From Tissierella praeacuta_A (GTDB lineage Bacteria; Bacillota; Clostridia; Tissierellales; Tissierellaceae): DNA of 64,000 bases. A model generated the notes under the pieces. That model saw nothing but the letters and a program-made list of their open reading frames with translations. It did not search any database and had not been told where the DNA came from. Made by a program: the position numbers and the translations under genes. This document shows, in pieces, positions 27,422 through 36,751 of the stretch. The stretch covers positions 1 to 64,000 of the forward strand of contig NZ_JBEBOY010000008.1 of the NCBI RefSeq assembly GCF_040396155.1. Reading direction: 5' to 3'. How positions within the stretch are numbered: the first letter of the stretch is position 1; the number at the start of each line of letters is the position of its first letter.

Positions 27422-27437
27422 TGTTTCACGTGGAACA
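27422..27437. other. parS: parS centromere site 2
   Basis: Second perfect TGTTTCACGTGGAACA, in the leader of parA, 75 bases before its start. Identical to and in the same orientation as the site at 24095. ParB bound here could also influence parAB transcription. Confidence 0.95.
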
Positions 27438-27511
27438 TTAAAGATTTCTTTCAAATATTAAAATAATCTGATATTATATAGGTAACAAGATAAATATTAG
27501 GTGGTGGTTTT

Positions 27512-28279
27512 TTGGGTAAGGTTATATCCATATTTAATCAAAAAGGTGGTGTTGGAAAGACTACAACCACCATAAATTTAAGTGCAGGTTTAGGAAAGCT
27601 AGGGAAAAAGATTCTTGTAATTGATATTGATCCCCAGGGGAATTCAACATCAGGGTTAGGAGTAGAGAAAAATGGTGGACATCCTATTATTTATGATGTC
27701 TTAGTAAATAATGTGGATTTAAATGATGCTATTATTGAAACTTCAGCAGAAGGAGTAAGCATAATTGGCTCAAATAACGAATTGGCAGGTTTAGAAATAG
27801 AATTAGCCAGAGAGGGAAGTTGGGAAAATATACTAATAGATAAATTGAAAAGCATCAAGGATAAATATGATTATATTTTCATAGATTGCCCTCCATCATT
27901 AGGCATACTTTCTGTAATAGGATTAGTTGCCTCTAATAGTGTAATCATTCCTATCCAATGTGAGTATTATGCATTAGAAGGCGTAAGTCAATTATTTGAA
28001 ACAATAAAACTTGTAAAAAAAGGTCTAAATCCTAATTTGGAAATAGAGGGAGTTGTTCTTAGTATGTTTGATGGTAGGACAAACTTATCCATACAGGTAG
28101 TAGATGAAGTAAAGAGTTTTTTTAAGGGAAAGGTTTATGTAAGTCTTATTCCTAGAAATGTTAGATTAGCTGAAGCTCCAAGCTATGGATTATCTATTAT
28201 GGACTACGATTCTAAATCAAAAGGAGCAGAGGCTTATATGGAGTTGGCCGAAGAGTTTCTAGAATTATCTGAGGAGTGA
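27512..28279 (+). CDS. parA: Chromosome-partitioning ATPase ParA (Soj)
   Basis: A 255-residue deviant-Walker ATPase. Walker A is FNQKGGVGKTTTTINL with the signature lysine, Walker A' is IDIDPQGNSTSG, and Walker B is YIFIDCPPSLG. It works with ParB at parS to segregate origins and, in Bacillus, also modulates DnaA. TTG start after GGTGG. ParB begins five bases after its stop, sharing the GGAG site within the stop context, so the two are one operon. Confidence 0.95.
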   Translation: MGKVISIFNQKGGVGKTTTTINLSAGLGKLGKKILVIDIDPQGNSTSGLGVEKNGGHPIIYDVLVNNVDLNDAIIETSAEGVSIIGSNNELAGLEIELAREGSWENILIDKLKSIKDKYDYIFIDCPPSLGILSVIGLVASNSVIIPIQCEYYALEGVSQLFETIKLVKKGLNPNLEIEGVVLSMFDGRTNLSIQVVDEVKSFFKGKVYVSLIPRNVRLAEAPSYGLSIMDYDSKSKGAEAYMELAEEFLELSEE

Positions 28280-28283
28280 TGAT

Positions 28284-29144
28284 ATGAGTGTGAAAAAAAG
28301 AGGGTTGGGTAAGGGTCTATCTGCTTTAATATCTGAGGAAATAAGCATTGAAGATGATAATATAGCAAAGGAGTCTATTGAAAACATAGATATAGATCTA
28401 ATTATACCTAATAAAAACCAGCCGAGGCAAGAATTCCACGAGGATGCACTATCAGATTTAACTAATTCTATAAAAACACATGGACTAATACAACCGATTA
28501 TAGTTAGAAAAATAAAAGATAAATATGAAATAATTGCAGGTGAAAGACGATTTAGGGCATGTAAAGATGCTGGGTTAAATGAAATCCCTTGTATATTAAA
28601 GGATATAGATACGGAAATGTCAGCGAAAATTGCTTTAATTGAAAATTTGCAAAGAGAAGATTTAAACCCCATAGAGGAAGCCTTAGCATATAAAAAGTTG
28701 ATGAAGGATTATAATCTAAAGCAGGAAGAACTAGCAAATGAAATGGGAAAATCTAGGTCCCATATAGCAAATACTGTTAGACTTTTAAATCTGGAAGAAA
28801 AAATTATAGATTATATATCTAAAGGGAAATTAACATCTGGACATGGTAAAGCTTTATTAGGTATTAAAGATAAACAACAACAATTAATAGTTGCTGAAAA
28901 GATAGTGAAAGATAATCTCAATGTTAGACAAGTAGAAGAAATGACTAATAAGAAATCTTCAACACCTAAGAATGCTGATAATAAAAATTTAAAAGATTCG
29001 CATACAGTAGAAGTAGAAGAAAGTTTAATGAGAACATTAGGTACAAAGGTTAATTTAGTACAAGGAAATAAAAAAGGTAAAATTGAAATAGAATATTATG
29101 GATATGAGGATTTAGAGCGGATTATAGATATTCTAACAAAATAA
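28284..29144 (+). CDS. parB: Chromosome-partitioning protein ParB (Spo0J)
   Basis: A 286-residue CTPase and parS-binding protein. N-terminal ParA-interacting peptide (KKRGLGKGLSALISEE) is followed by the ParB/Srx domain with the CTP motif GERRFRACKDAG, the NLQREDLNPIEEA core and the helix-turn-helix (KQEELANEMGKSRSHIANTV), then a C-terminal dimerisation part. The N-terminal Soj-interaction motif distinguishes it from Noc at 17715. Two cognate parS sites lie upstream. Confidence 0.95.
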   Translation: MSVKKRGLGKGLSALISEEISIEDDNIAKESIENIDIDLIIPNKNQPRQEFHEDALSDLTNSIKTHGLIQPIIVRKIKDKYEIIAGERRFRACKDAGLNEIPCILKDIDTEMSAKIALIENLQREDLNPIEEALAYKKLMKDYNLKQEELANEMGKSRSHIANTVRLLNLEEKIIDYISKGKLTSGHGKALLGIKDKQQQLIVAEKIVKDNLNVRQVEEMTNKKSSTPKNADNKNLKDSHTVEVEESLMRTLGTKVNLVQGNKKGKIEIEYYGYEDLERIIDILTK

Positions 29145-29250
29145 GCATTATAGGTAATAGAAAGAGAATCACTAAAGACTGAAATTCTTTCATTAATGGG
29201 ATATTAAATGGGATATTAAAAAATCTTAAATTTTGAAAGGAGAATTATTT

Positions 29251-30147
29251 ATGGAAATAAATATATATCAAGTAGATGCTTTCTCTAATAAGGCTTTTGG
29301 GGGGAATCCAGCAGGAGTAGTATTAGATGCTGAAAATTTAACAGAAGATATAATGCAAAATATTGCCAAGGAAATGAGTCTATCTGAAACAGCATTTGTT
29401 ACTTCAAAATACGATGATTTATTTACAGTAAGGTTCTTTACTCCAGTTTGTGAGGTAGATTTATGTGGACATGCTACTATCGCTACATTTTATACTTTAA
29501 CTAAACTTGGATATATAAAATCCATTGATAATGGAATAAAAATAGTTTATCAAGACACAAAAGCAGGTAGATTAGCAGTTGACATAGTATTTAAAGATAA
29601 TAATGTAGACAAAGTACTTATGGAACAAACTACTCCAAAAGAAATAAGTGTAATTAATAATATATCTCCTTTACTTAAATCCATGAGGATAAATATGGAA
29701 GATGTAGGAGTTTGGGATAATATAATATATCCAGAAATAATATCTACAGGGCTTCCAGATATTATATTGCCTATAAATAAAAAAGAAGTATTAGATTGCT
29801 TGGATATTGATATGAGGGAATTAGCAAATGTTTCTAAAGATTTAGATGTAATAGGGGTTCATGCCTTTTATCTACCAGAGATAAATTCTAGATTTGTATA
29901 TACGAGAAACTTTGCACCTTTAGTTGGAATTGATGAAGAATCTGCAACTGGAACATCTAATGGTGCATTAATCTATTTTTTAAAAAAGAATAATCTAATT
30001 CAAAATAATAATATAATATCTTATCAAGGTGAATCTATAAATAGACCAAGCACAATATATTGTAAAATTGAAGAAGAAAATAGAAAATCAATAATTAAAG
30101 TCGGTGGAAATGCTAATATAGTCATAAAAGGGACTATATACATATAA
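29251..30147 (+). CDS. PhzF-family isomerase-like protein
   Basis: A 298-residue protein of the PhzF / diaminopimelate-epimerase fold. MEINIYQVDAFSNKAFGGNP, the catalytic-glutamate block MSLSETAFVT, DLCGHATIATFY and GIDEESATGTSNGAL are diagnostic. The substrate in non-phenazine organisms is generally unknown. ATG 29251 follows AAAGGAGAA; an upstream TTG lies within the leader. Followed by its own terminator, so it is probably monocistronic. Confidence 0.9.
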   Translation: MEINIYQVDAFSNKAFGGNPAGVVLDAENLTEDIMQNIAKEMSLSETAFVTSKYDDLFTVRFFTPVCEVDLCGHATIATFYTLTKLGYIKSIDNGIKIVYQDTKAGRLAVDIVFKDNNVDKVLMEQTTPKEISVINNISPLLKSMRINMEDVGVWDNIIYPEIISTGLPDIILPINKKEVLDCLDIDMRELANVSKDLDVIGVHAFYLPEINSRFVYTRNFAPLVGIDEESATGTSNGALIYFLKKNNLIQNNNIISYQGESINRPSTIYCKIEEENRKSIIKVGGNANIVIKGTIYI

Positions 30148-30494
30148 TCTGAATCAACCTAATTCTAGGTTGATTTTTTATTTAAAAAATTTTTGAATAC
30201 TAAATTTGAAAAGTAAGAGTTCAAATGATTCATTGAATTAAATATGAAAAGTCATATTTAAAAAATATATTTAGAGCCTCGAACATAGGATTATATTAAT
30301 GGAAGAAATAGTTATTGATAATTTACTTACAAAGTGAATCACTTTTGTGGAATATAGGTAATATAAGATAAATGGATGGAATATATTATGGCATTGTAAA
30401 AAAATTAACGAAACAAGTTTACAAAGCTATAAAATAATGATATATTAAAAAGTGTGTCATAAAAATTTATTATACTATAAAGGAGGAAGGTTTA
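30148..30494 (+). promoter_or_regulatory. Leader region of the symporter gene with promoter
   Basis: A 347-base gap. A sigma-A-like promoter is TTTACA (30418-30423), 17 bases, TATATT (30441-30446). A short palindrome AAAGTGAATCACTTT (30331-30345) upstream could be an operator. I looked for a glycine-riboswitch core and did not see one. Confidence 0.45.
30152..30180 (+). terminator. Terminator after the PhzF-like gene
   Basis: Ten-pair stem AATCAACCTA / TAGGTTGATT (30152-30161 with 30166-30175) followed by T residues, five bases after the stop. Confidence 0.82.
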
Positions 30495-31847
30495 ATGCAG
30501 TCATTTGTTAATGTAGTAAACGGCTTTTTATGGGATAAGTTCCTAGTATATGCTCTATTATTCACAGGAATTTATTATACTTTTAGACTAGGAATCCCAC
30601 AAATTAGCAAAGTAGGTCCAGGGTTTAAACAAGCTTTTGGTGGAATCTTTAAAAAAGATAAAAAAGCTGATGCAGATGGAATGACATCTTTTCAAGCTTT
30701 GGCTACTGCAGTAGCAGCACAGGTGGGTACAGGTAATTTAGCAGGTGTAGCAACAGCAATAGCAGCTGGAGGCCCAGGAGCTATTTTCTGGATGTGGGTA
30801 TCTGCAATACTTGGTATGGCTACAAACTTTGGAGAAGCAGTACTTGCACAAAAATATGCAGATAGATCTGGTGATGAGGTTACGGGAGGTCCTGCATACT
30901 ATTTATCTAAGGGTGTAAAAAGCAAATTTTTAGCAGGGTTCTTTGCTGTTACAATAATAATAGCATTAGGATTTGTTGGTAATATGGTACAATCAAATTC
31001 AATATCAACAGCTGTTAATGCTGCGTTTGGAATTAACAAAGCTGTTATAGGAGTTATGACAGCTATATTTGCGGCTCTTATATTAATAGGCGGGATGAGT
31101 AGAATTGCTAGCTTCGCAGAATTAGTAGTACCATTTATGGCTCTATTATATATTATTGGTAGCTTTGTAATAGTATTTAAAAATCCTTCAGCTATAGGAC
31201 CAGCATTTAAGAGTATATTTGCAGGTGCATTTACTACTCAGGCAGCAGTTGGTGGGGCTTTAGGTGTTACAATGAAGCAAGCAGCTAGATATGGTATCGC
31301 AAGAGGACTGTTTTCCAACGAAGCGGGTATGGGTTCAACACCACATGCCCATGCAGTTGCAAAGGTAGACCATCCTGCACAGCAAGGTATGGTTGCTATG
31401 GTTGGAGTTATAATAGATACATTGGTTATTTGTACTGTTACTGCATTAATTAACATAATTACAGGAGCTAATGAACTAGGACTTACAGGTATAGAAATGA
31501 CTCAAACAGCATTTGAAATAGGTCTTGGAAAATTTGGACTAAATTTCATAGCAATTAGTTTATTCTTCTTTGCATTTACTACTATAATAGGATGGTATTT
31601 CTTTGGAGAAGCAAATATTAAATATTTATTTGGTGCTAAAGCTGTAAAATTTTATAGAATAGCAGTACTTGGTTTTATTATTCTAGGTTCATTCCTGAAA
31701 GTAGAAGTAGTATGGAATATGGCAGATATGTTTAATGGTTTAATGGTTATTCCTAACTTAATAGGTCTTTTAATATTAGCACCTCAAGCTGCTGCTATAG
31801 TAAAAGATTATGATACTACTTTTATTAAACAAAGAAATAATATATGA
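30495..31847 (+). CDS. Alanine/glycine:cation symporter (AgcS family)
   Basis: A 450-residue polytopic membrane protein with about 10-11 hydrophobic segments. AVAAQVGTGNLAGVATAIAA, GGPGAIFWMW, GLFSNEAGMGSTPHAHA and the TTIIGWYFFGEANIKYLFG block are signatures of the AgcS/DagA/AlsT family, which imports alanine or glycine with Na+ or H+. Strong AAGGAGGA site; flanked by terminators on both sides, so it is monocistronic. Confidence 0.93.
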   Translation: MQSFVNVVNGFLWDKFLVYALLFTGIYYTFRLGIPQISKVGPGFKQAFGGIFKKDKKADADGMTSFQALATAVAAQVGTGNLAGVATAIAAGGPGAIFWMWVSAILGMATNFGEAVLAQKYADRSGDEVTGGPAYYLSKGVKSKFLAGFFAVTIIIALGFVGNMVQSNSISTAVNAAFGINKAVIGVMTAIFAALILIGGMSRIASFAELVVPFMALLYIIGSFVIVFKNPSAIGPAFKSIFAGAFTTQAAVGGALGVTMKQAARYGIARGLFSNEAGMGSTPHAHAVAKVDHPAQQGMVAMVGVIIDTLVICTVTALINIITGANELGLTGIEMTQTAFEIGLGKFGLNFIAISLFFFAFTTIIGWYFFGEANIKYLFGAKAVKFYRIAVLGFIILGSFLKVEVVWNMADMFNGLMVIPNLIGLLILAPQAAAIVKDYDTTFIKQRNNI

Positions 31848-31876
31848 TATAAATTTATAATAGATAGAAGATTGTT

Positions 31877-31907
31877 AAAAGGGAACATTCATTGTTCCCT
31901 TTTTTTA
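31877..31907 (+). terminator. Terminator after the symporter gene
   Basis: Stem AAAAGGGAACA (31877-31887) with TGTTCCCTTTT (31893-31903), five-base loop, then more T residues. Confidence 0.85.
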
Positions 31908-31946
31908 CAATATATAGTAAAATACAACTAGGAGGTGTATGTATAT

Positions 31947-32585
31947 ATGTTTATAAATAAAAGCCTAAAGGAATACATAGCTGCTACAGCTAGTGGGGAG
32001 CCTACTCCAGGAGGTGGAAGTGTAGCTGCTTTAGTGGGAAGTCTTGGAGGAGCATTGACTAATATGGTCAATAATTTAACTGTTGGGAAAAAGGCATATG
32101 AAGAACTTTCAGAAGAAATCAAATCAGAGATATCTAAGAACTCAAAAGAAGTTGAAAAGCTTACTGAAGATTTAACTGGTATTGTAGATGAAGATACAAA
32201 AGCCTTCGATAAGGTAATGGAAGCTTTTAAACTTCCAAAAGGAACAGATGAAGAAAAGATGGCAAGAACAAAAGCAATTCAAGAAGGATATAAGGTAGCT
32301 CTGGAAGTTCCTTTAAGATGTGCGGAAAAATGTTTAAGAATATTAGAGCTACAAGAAGTTTTTGCTAATTATGGTAATGTTAACGCTATTACAGACGTTG
32401 GGGTAGGTACATTACTAGCATATTCTGGTTTAGAAGGTGCGTTGTTTAATGTAACTATTAACTTAGGCAGTATTAAAGATGAGGAATTTAAAAAAGAGAT
32501 TTCAACTAAGGTAGATAGTATTTTAAATGAAGGGAAAAAATTAAAAGAGAATTTATTAGGCATAGTATATAAAAGATTAGGATAA
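31947..32585 (+). CDS. Cyclodeaminase/cyclohydrolase family protein (FchA-like)
   Basis: A 212-residue helical protein. EYIAATASGEPTPGGGSVAAL matches the folate-binding signature of formimidoyl-THF cyclodeaminase / methenyl-THF cyclohydrolase (FTCD C-terminal domain, FchA). The length fits the stand-alone form used in one-carbon metabolism. ATG 31947 follows the GGAGGTG site; an in-frame GTG inside that site is not a plausible start. No histidine- or glycine-degradation genes lie beside it. Confidence 0.85.
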   Translation: MFINKSLKEYIAATASGEPTPGGGSVAALVGSLGGALTNMVNNLTVGKKAYEELSEEIKSEISKNSKEVEKLTEDLTGIVDEDTKAFDKVMEAFKLPKGTDEEKMARTKAIQEGYKVALEVPLRCAEKCLRILELQEVFANYGNVNAITDVGVGTLLAYSGLEGALFNVTINLGSIKDEEFKKEISTKVDSILNEGKKLKENLLGIVYKRLG

Positions 32586-32606
32586 GAGAAGGAAACCCTT
32601 CTCTTT
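32584..32606 (+). terminator. Hairpin at the end of the FchA-like gene
   Basis: Nine-pair stem AAGAGAAGG / CCTTCTCTT overlapping the stop codon, followed by a pyrimidine tract of moderate T content. Confidence 0.6.
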
Positions 32607-32694
32607 CTCTTTATTTACTCATAGAAATATTGTATTATAATAGTAGTATAAATATAAAATAATCTTCATTATTAAAAACTTTGGGGGGGATGGC

Positions 32695-34419
32695 ATGTTT
32701 AAGGAGGAACTTAAGAGTCTTATAGTTAAGGCAAAGGGTATAGAAGATTCACAGTTAGTACTCAAAAATGCAAATATAATAAATGTTTTTACTGGTGAGA
32801 TAATTGAGGGAGACGTGGCCATTGATAGTGGTAGGATAGTGGGAATAGGAGAATATCATGGTGAGAAGGAAATAGATTTAAAAGGTAAATATTTATCCCC
32901 TGGATTTATAGATAGTCATGTTCATATAGAATCATCTATGTCTTCTCCATCACAATTTGCTAGGGTAATATTATCTAGGGGTGTAACTACAATAATAGCT
33001 GATCCCCACGAGATAGCAAATGTTAAAGGAATAGAAGGTATAAGATATATAATTGATGATAGTAAAAATACCCCATTAGATGTTTGCATAATGCTGCCTA
33101 GTTGCGTGCCTGCAACGGATTTTGAAAATTCAGGTTCAATATTACAGGCGGAGGATTTAAAGGAGTTATTAAATGAAGAAACTGTAATAGGTCTGGGAGA
33201 AATGATGAATTATCCTGGAGTTATATCTGCAAATGAGAATGTATTAGATAAGTTGGCTTTATTTAAAAATAAAATAGTAGATGGTCATGGGCCTATGATT
33301 AAGGACAATGATTTAAATGCTTATGTTGCTGCAGGCATAAAGACAGAACATGAATGCTCTACAATAGAGGAAGTAATGAATCGTATTAGACTAGGTATGT
33401 ATGTCCTTGTAAGAGAAGGCTCAGCAGCAAAAGATTTAAGAAATATAATCAAAGCAGTAAACAAAGATAATTTGAGACGATTTTTATTTTGTACTGATGA
33501 CAGACATCCTGAAGATTTAATTTATGAAGGTAGTATAGACTTTAATATTAAATTAGCAATAAGCCTTGGAATTAATCCAATTGATGCCATTAGAATGGCT
33601 ACTTTAAATCCATCGGAATGTTATGGATTAAGGGGTAAGGGAGCTATAGCACCTGGATATATAGCTGATTTAGTAGTAATAGATAATTTAAATGATTTTA
33701 ATATATTAAAGGTATTTAAGAATGGGAATTTAGTTTCGGAAAATAATATGGTTTTATTTGATTCTAAGTTTTATTTACCCGAAAGTATGACTAAATCTGT
33801 AAAGATAAAAGATGTAAATACGGAAGATATTCAAATTCCTATGAAAACTAATAAAGCTAATATAATAAGTGTAATGGATGATAGCTTAGTTACTGAAAGA
33901 ACAATAAAAGAAGTGGATATAGATAATGGATATTTTAAATTTTCCAATGATGATATTTTGAAAATTATAGTAGTTGAAAGACATTTTGCTACTGGAAATA
34001 TAGGTGTTGGACTTATTGAAAATTTTAAATTAAAAAATGGAGCTATAGGGTCAACAATTGGTCATGATTCACATAATATGATAGTTATAGGGGATAACGA
34101 TAAGGATATTTTAGCTGCAATAAAAGAATTAGAGAAAATTGGTGGAGGACTTACAATTGTATCTAATGAAGAAGTACTAAAAAGCTTACCTTTAGAAATT
34201 GGTGGTATAATGACATCTAAGCCTATTGAAGAGACTAATTTTATTCTAAAGGAAATGATAGATTTATCTTATAATAGATTGAATGTAAATAAAAATATAG
34301 ATCCTTTTATGACCTTAGCATTTATGGCATTGCCTGTAATACCAAAATTAAAGCTTACAGATATGGGCTTATTTGATGTGGAGAAATTTGATTTTGTTAA
34401 AGTTTATAATGAAGGTTAA
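32695..34419 (+). CDS. ade: Adenine deaminase
   Basis: A 574-residue amidohydrolase that converts adenine to hypoxanthine in purine salvage. The metal motif is DSHVHIESSMSSPSQFA, followed by DPHEIANVKGIEGI, LGEMMNYPGV, DGHGPMI, KTEHECST and CTDDRHPEDL; GHDSHNMIVIG marks the C-terminal domain. Length and motif order are those of Ade. No purine-riboswitch core is visible in the short leader. Confidence 0.95.
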   Translation: MFKEELKSLIVKAKGIEDSQLVLKNANIINVFTGEIIEGDVAIDSGRIVGIGEYHGEKEIDLKGKYLSPGFIDSHVHIESSMSSPSQFARVILSRGVTTIIADPHEIANVKGIEGIRYIIDDSKNTPLDVCIMLPSCVPATDFENSGSILQAEDLKELLNEETVIGLGEMMNYPGVISANENVLDKLALFKNKIVDGHGPMIKDNDLNAYVAAGIKTEHECSTIEEVMNRIRLGMYVLVREGSAAKDLRNIIKAVNKDNLRRFLFCTDDRHPEDLIYEGSIDFNIKLAISLGINPIDAIRMATLNPSECYGLRGKGAIAPGYIADLVVIDNLNDFNILKVFKNGNLVSENNMVLFDSKFYLPESMTKSVKIKDVNTEDIQIPMKTNKANIISVMDDSLVTERTIKEVDIDNGYFKFSNDDILKIIVVERHFATGNIGVGLIENFKLKNGAIGSTIGHDSHNMIVIGDNDKDILAAIKELEKIGGGLTIVSNEEVLKSLPLEIGGIMTSKPIEETNFILKEMIDLSYNRLNVNKNIDPFMTLAFMALPVIPKLKLTDMGLFDVEKFDFVKVYNEG

Positions 34420-34451
34420 TGTAGAATTATTTTTAAAATAGGAGTGATTTT

Positions 34452-35594
34452 ATGGTATATTTTGATAATGCTGCAACATCTTATCCAAAGCCAAAGATAG
34501 TTTATGATACTATAATGGAGGCTATGATAGAATATGGAGCCAACCCTGGAAGATCCGGTCACAAAAAAGCATTACAAGCTAGCAGAGGAATATTTGATAC
34601 AAGATCTCAGATTAGTAAATTGTTCAATATAAAAAACCCAATGAATGTAATATTTACCTTTAATTGTACAGAAAGTTTAAATACAGCTATTAAGGGAGTT
34701 TTAAAACAAGGAGATCATGTAATTACAACATCTATGGAACATAATTCTGTTTTGAGACCTATTACTTTTTTAAGTAGATTAGGAATAAAGAACACTATAG
34801 TAAAAGCAGACTCTAGAGGAATAGTAAATCCAAAAGATATTGAAGACAGTATTAGACCTGAAACTAAGATGATTGTAACCACTCATATATCTAACCTAAC
34901 AGGAAGTATAATGGATATAGAGACTATTGGTCAGATTGCAAAGAAACATGGAATAATATATTTAGTAGATGGTGCTCAGTCAGCTGGTGTATATGATATA
35001 GATGTTGAGAAAATGAATATAGACCTTCTTGCCTTTCCTGGACATAAAAGTTTGCTAGGACCTCAAGGTACTGGTGGACTTTATATTAGAGAAGGTGTAG
35101 AATTAAGTGAAATTTTCCAAGGAGGTACTGGTAGTATTTCTCATTCACTTGAGCAGCCAGATTTAGTTCCAGATAAATTTGAATCTGGTACACCAAATGC
35201 ACCTGGTATAATAGGACTTGGTTCTGGTATTAAATATATATTTGAAAAGGGAATAGATAATATTAGAAAAAAAGAAGAAGAGCTTACAATGCATTTTATT
35301 GAAGAAGCAGGAAAAGTAGATGGAGTTATACTATATGGGCCTTTAGAGAAGGGACTTCATGCGCCAGTAGTTGCTTTAAATATAAAAGATGCAGATTCAT
35401 CAGAGGTAAGTTATACTTTAGATGATAAATATGATATTGCAGTAAGACCAGGGCTTCACTGTGCTCCATTGGCTCATAAGACTATTGGAACTTTTGAACA
35501 AGGTGTAGTCAGATTTAGTTTCGGATATGAAAATACCCATGAAGAAATAGAGTTTGCCGTTAAGGCATTAAAGGAAATTGCAAAGGAAGTATAA
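34452..35594 (+). CDS. Cysteine desulfurase-like class V aminotransferase
   Basis: A 380-residue PLP enzyme starting MVYFDNAATSYPKP. The PLP lysine lies in FPGHKSLLGPQGTGG, and the candidate sulfur-carrying cysteine in RPGLHCAPLAHKTIG. This matches the SufS/CsdA-like subfamily with the RxGxHCAPLAH motif, a common stand-alone group in clostridia. No sufBCD or iscU is adjacent, so it could serve sulfur transfer or selenium metabolism rather than a SUF operon. DUF4446 follows 15 bases later. Confidence 0.88.
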   Translation: MVYFDNAATSYPKPKIVYDTIMEAMIEYGANPGRSGHKKALQASRGIFDTRSQISKLFNIKNPMNVIFTFNCTESLNTAIKGVLKQGDHVITTSMEHNSVLRPITFLSRLGIKNTIVKADSRGIVNPKDIEDSIRPETKMIVTTHISNLTGSIMDIETIGQIAKKHGIIYLVDGAQSAGVYDIDVEKMNIDLLAFPGHKSLLGPQGTGGLYIREGVELSEIFQGGTGSISHSLEQPDLVPDKFESGTPNAPGIIGLGSGIKYIFEKGIDNIRKKEEELTMHFIEEAGKVDGVILYGPLEKGLHAPVVALNIKDADSSEVSYTLDDKYDIAVRPGLHCAPLAHKTIGTFEQGVVRFSFGYENTHEEIEFAVKALKEIAKEV

Positions 35595-35609
35595 GAGAGG
35601 GGAAATTAT

Positions 35610-36128
35610 ATGGTTCAGCTACGAGAACTTGTGGCATTATACAATATAGAAATTATGATAGGGCTTATGGCAGCATTTTTTATATTAATATTATTATATT
35701 TAATAGCTGAAATAAGAATATCAAGGACAAAAGATAAATATAATGAGCTTGTCAGAGGCGTTAAAGGTGTAAATATTGAACAACTTTTAATAAAAACTAA
35801 TGAAGAGCTTAAAAATGTCCGTGAGAATATGAATAATATAGATAAGGAGATAGAAAGTATTGAAACTAAGTTAGCCTTTGCCATTCAGAAAGTTGGATTT
35901 GTAAGGTATAATGCCTTTGGTGATATGGGTTCTGACCTAAGCTTTTCCATTGCCCTATTGGACAAGTTCCAAAATGGTTTTGTACTCACCAGTATTTATG
36001 GGAGGGAACATACCACAAGTTATGCGAAGCCAATTAAATTTGGTAAATCTATTTATCCCCTATCAGTAGAGGAAATACAAGCCATAGATAGGGCTTTAAT
36101 AGGTGAGTCTAAGGAAAAAATTATTTAA
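35610..36128 (+). CDS. DUF4446 family membrane-anchored protein
   Basis: A 172-residue protein with one N-terminal transmembrane segment (about 14-36), a heptad-rich coiled coil (about 50-90) and a compact C-terminal domain VGFVRYNAFGDMGSDLSFSI ... TSIYGREHTTSYAKPI, diagnostic of DUF4446. Function unknown. It lies 15 bases after the desulfurase-like gene and ends at a long palindromic terminator shared with yyaC; in related firmicutes DUF4446 genes also occur near yyaC and parAB. Confidence 0.85.
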   Translation: MVQLRELVALYNIEIMIGLMAAFFILILLYLIAEIRISRTKDKYNELVRGVKGVNIEQLLIKTNEELKNVRENMNNIDKEIESIETKLAFAIQKVGFVRYNAFGDMGSDLSFSIALLDKFQNGFVLTSIYGREHTTSYAKPIKFGKSIYPLSVEEIQAIDRALIGESKEKII

Positions 36129-36180
36129 TCATATATATTAGAAAGGTAGCCAATTGGCTACCTTTCTAATATATATGATT
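36127..36180. terminator. 54-base perfect palindrome, bidirectional terminator
   Basis: Every base of 36127-36153 pairs with 36154-36180, with GC-rich GGTAGCC/GGCTACC in the middle and A/T arms. It overlaps the DUF4446 stop codon and the last codons of the convergent yyaC gene. Confidence 0.88.
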
Positions 36181-36751
36181 TGTTTTTTTCACTATATAAT
36201 CTAGAGAGAGATAAATAAATGCTCTTAGATATAATATCCGCCATATTCATTACTAAAGATAATCTAGTATTTTGTAATACCATAAATTCCATCATTCCAC
36301 TAATATTTACAATTCCAGTAATGGCTATGTCTCCGACTGAAGGTAATACTTTGTTTACGCCTGCACCAGGATTTAATGGAGAATTTTTAATTGATAAATA
36401 CCCTATTCGGTCATGTTTACCAAGAGAAGAATCTATGGCAACAACGAAGGGGCTGTTATAATCTTTGTCTATTCTACTAATGGTTTCCTCAAGATTTTGA
36501 GCATGTATAGGTTTTTCTAAAGTGCCTATTAGATTCACATCTTTGTAGTTTTTCATTATAGGTAATAATTTATGTCCAACTAGGGGACCAAGAGAATCAC
36601 CTGTAGATCTATCTGTTCCTATACAGAGTATAATTAAATCTTTGTTATTAGTATATTCTTCAGATAGATATTTGAAAACTAGATCCGAGAATTTAGATAA
36701 AGCAAAAGGTGAAGATGAATCTATATAATTATTTTTATTAAATATACTCAT
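36158..36751 (-). CDS. yyaC: Spore protease YyaC
   Basis: A 197-residue protein of the HybD/GPR-like peptidase fold. CIGTDRSTGDSLGPLVG, AIDSSLGK and the NPGAGVNKVLPSVGD block identify YyaC, which is found in spore formers near the origin. It supports the inference that this organism sporulates. The second of two tandem ATGs is chosen because it stands five bases after GGAGGGC; the first is two bases from it. Its last codons lie within the palindrome. Confidence 0.9.
   Translation of the reverse strand: MSIFNKNNYIDSSSPFALSKFSDLVFKYLSEEYTNNKDLIILCIGTDRSTGDSLGPLVGHKLLPIMKNYKDVNLIGTLEKPIHAQNLEETISRIDKDYNSPFVVAIDSSLGKHDRIGYLSIKNSPLNPGAGVNKVLPSVGDIAITGIVNISGMMEFMVLQNTRLSLVMNMADIISKSIYLSLSRLYSEKNKSYILER

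Noticed and set aside
30181..30417. Glycine riboswitch upstream of the alanine/glycine symporter
   Set aside because: The conserved glycine-aptamer blocks are absent; only a short palindrome at 30331-30345 is seen.
32607..32694. Purine riboswitch before adenine deaminase
   Set aside because: The leader is too short and lacks the conserved loop sequences.
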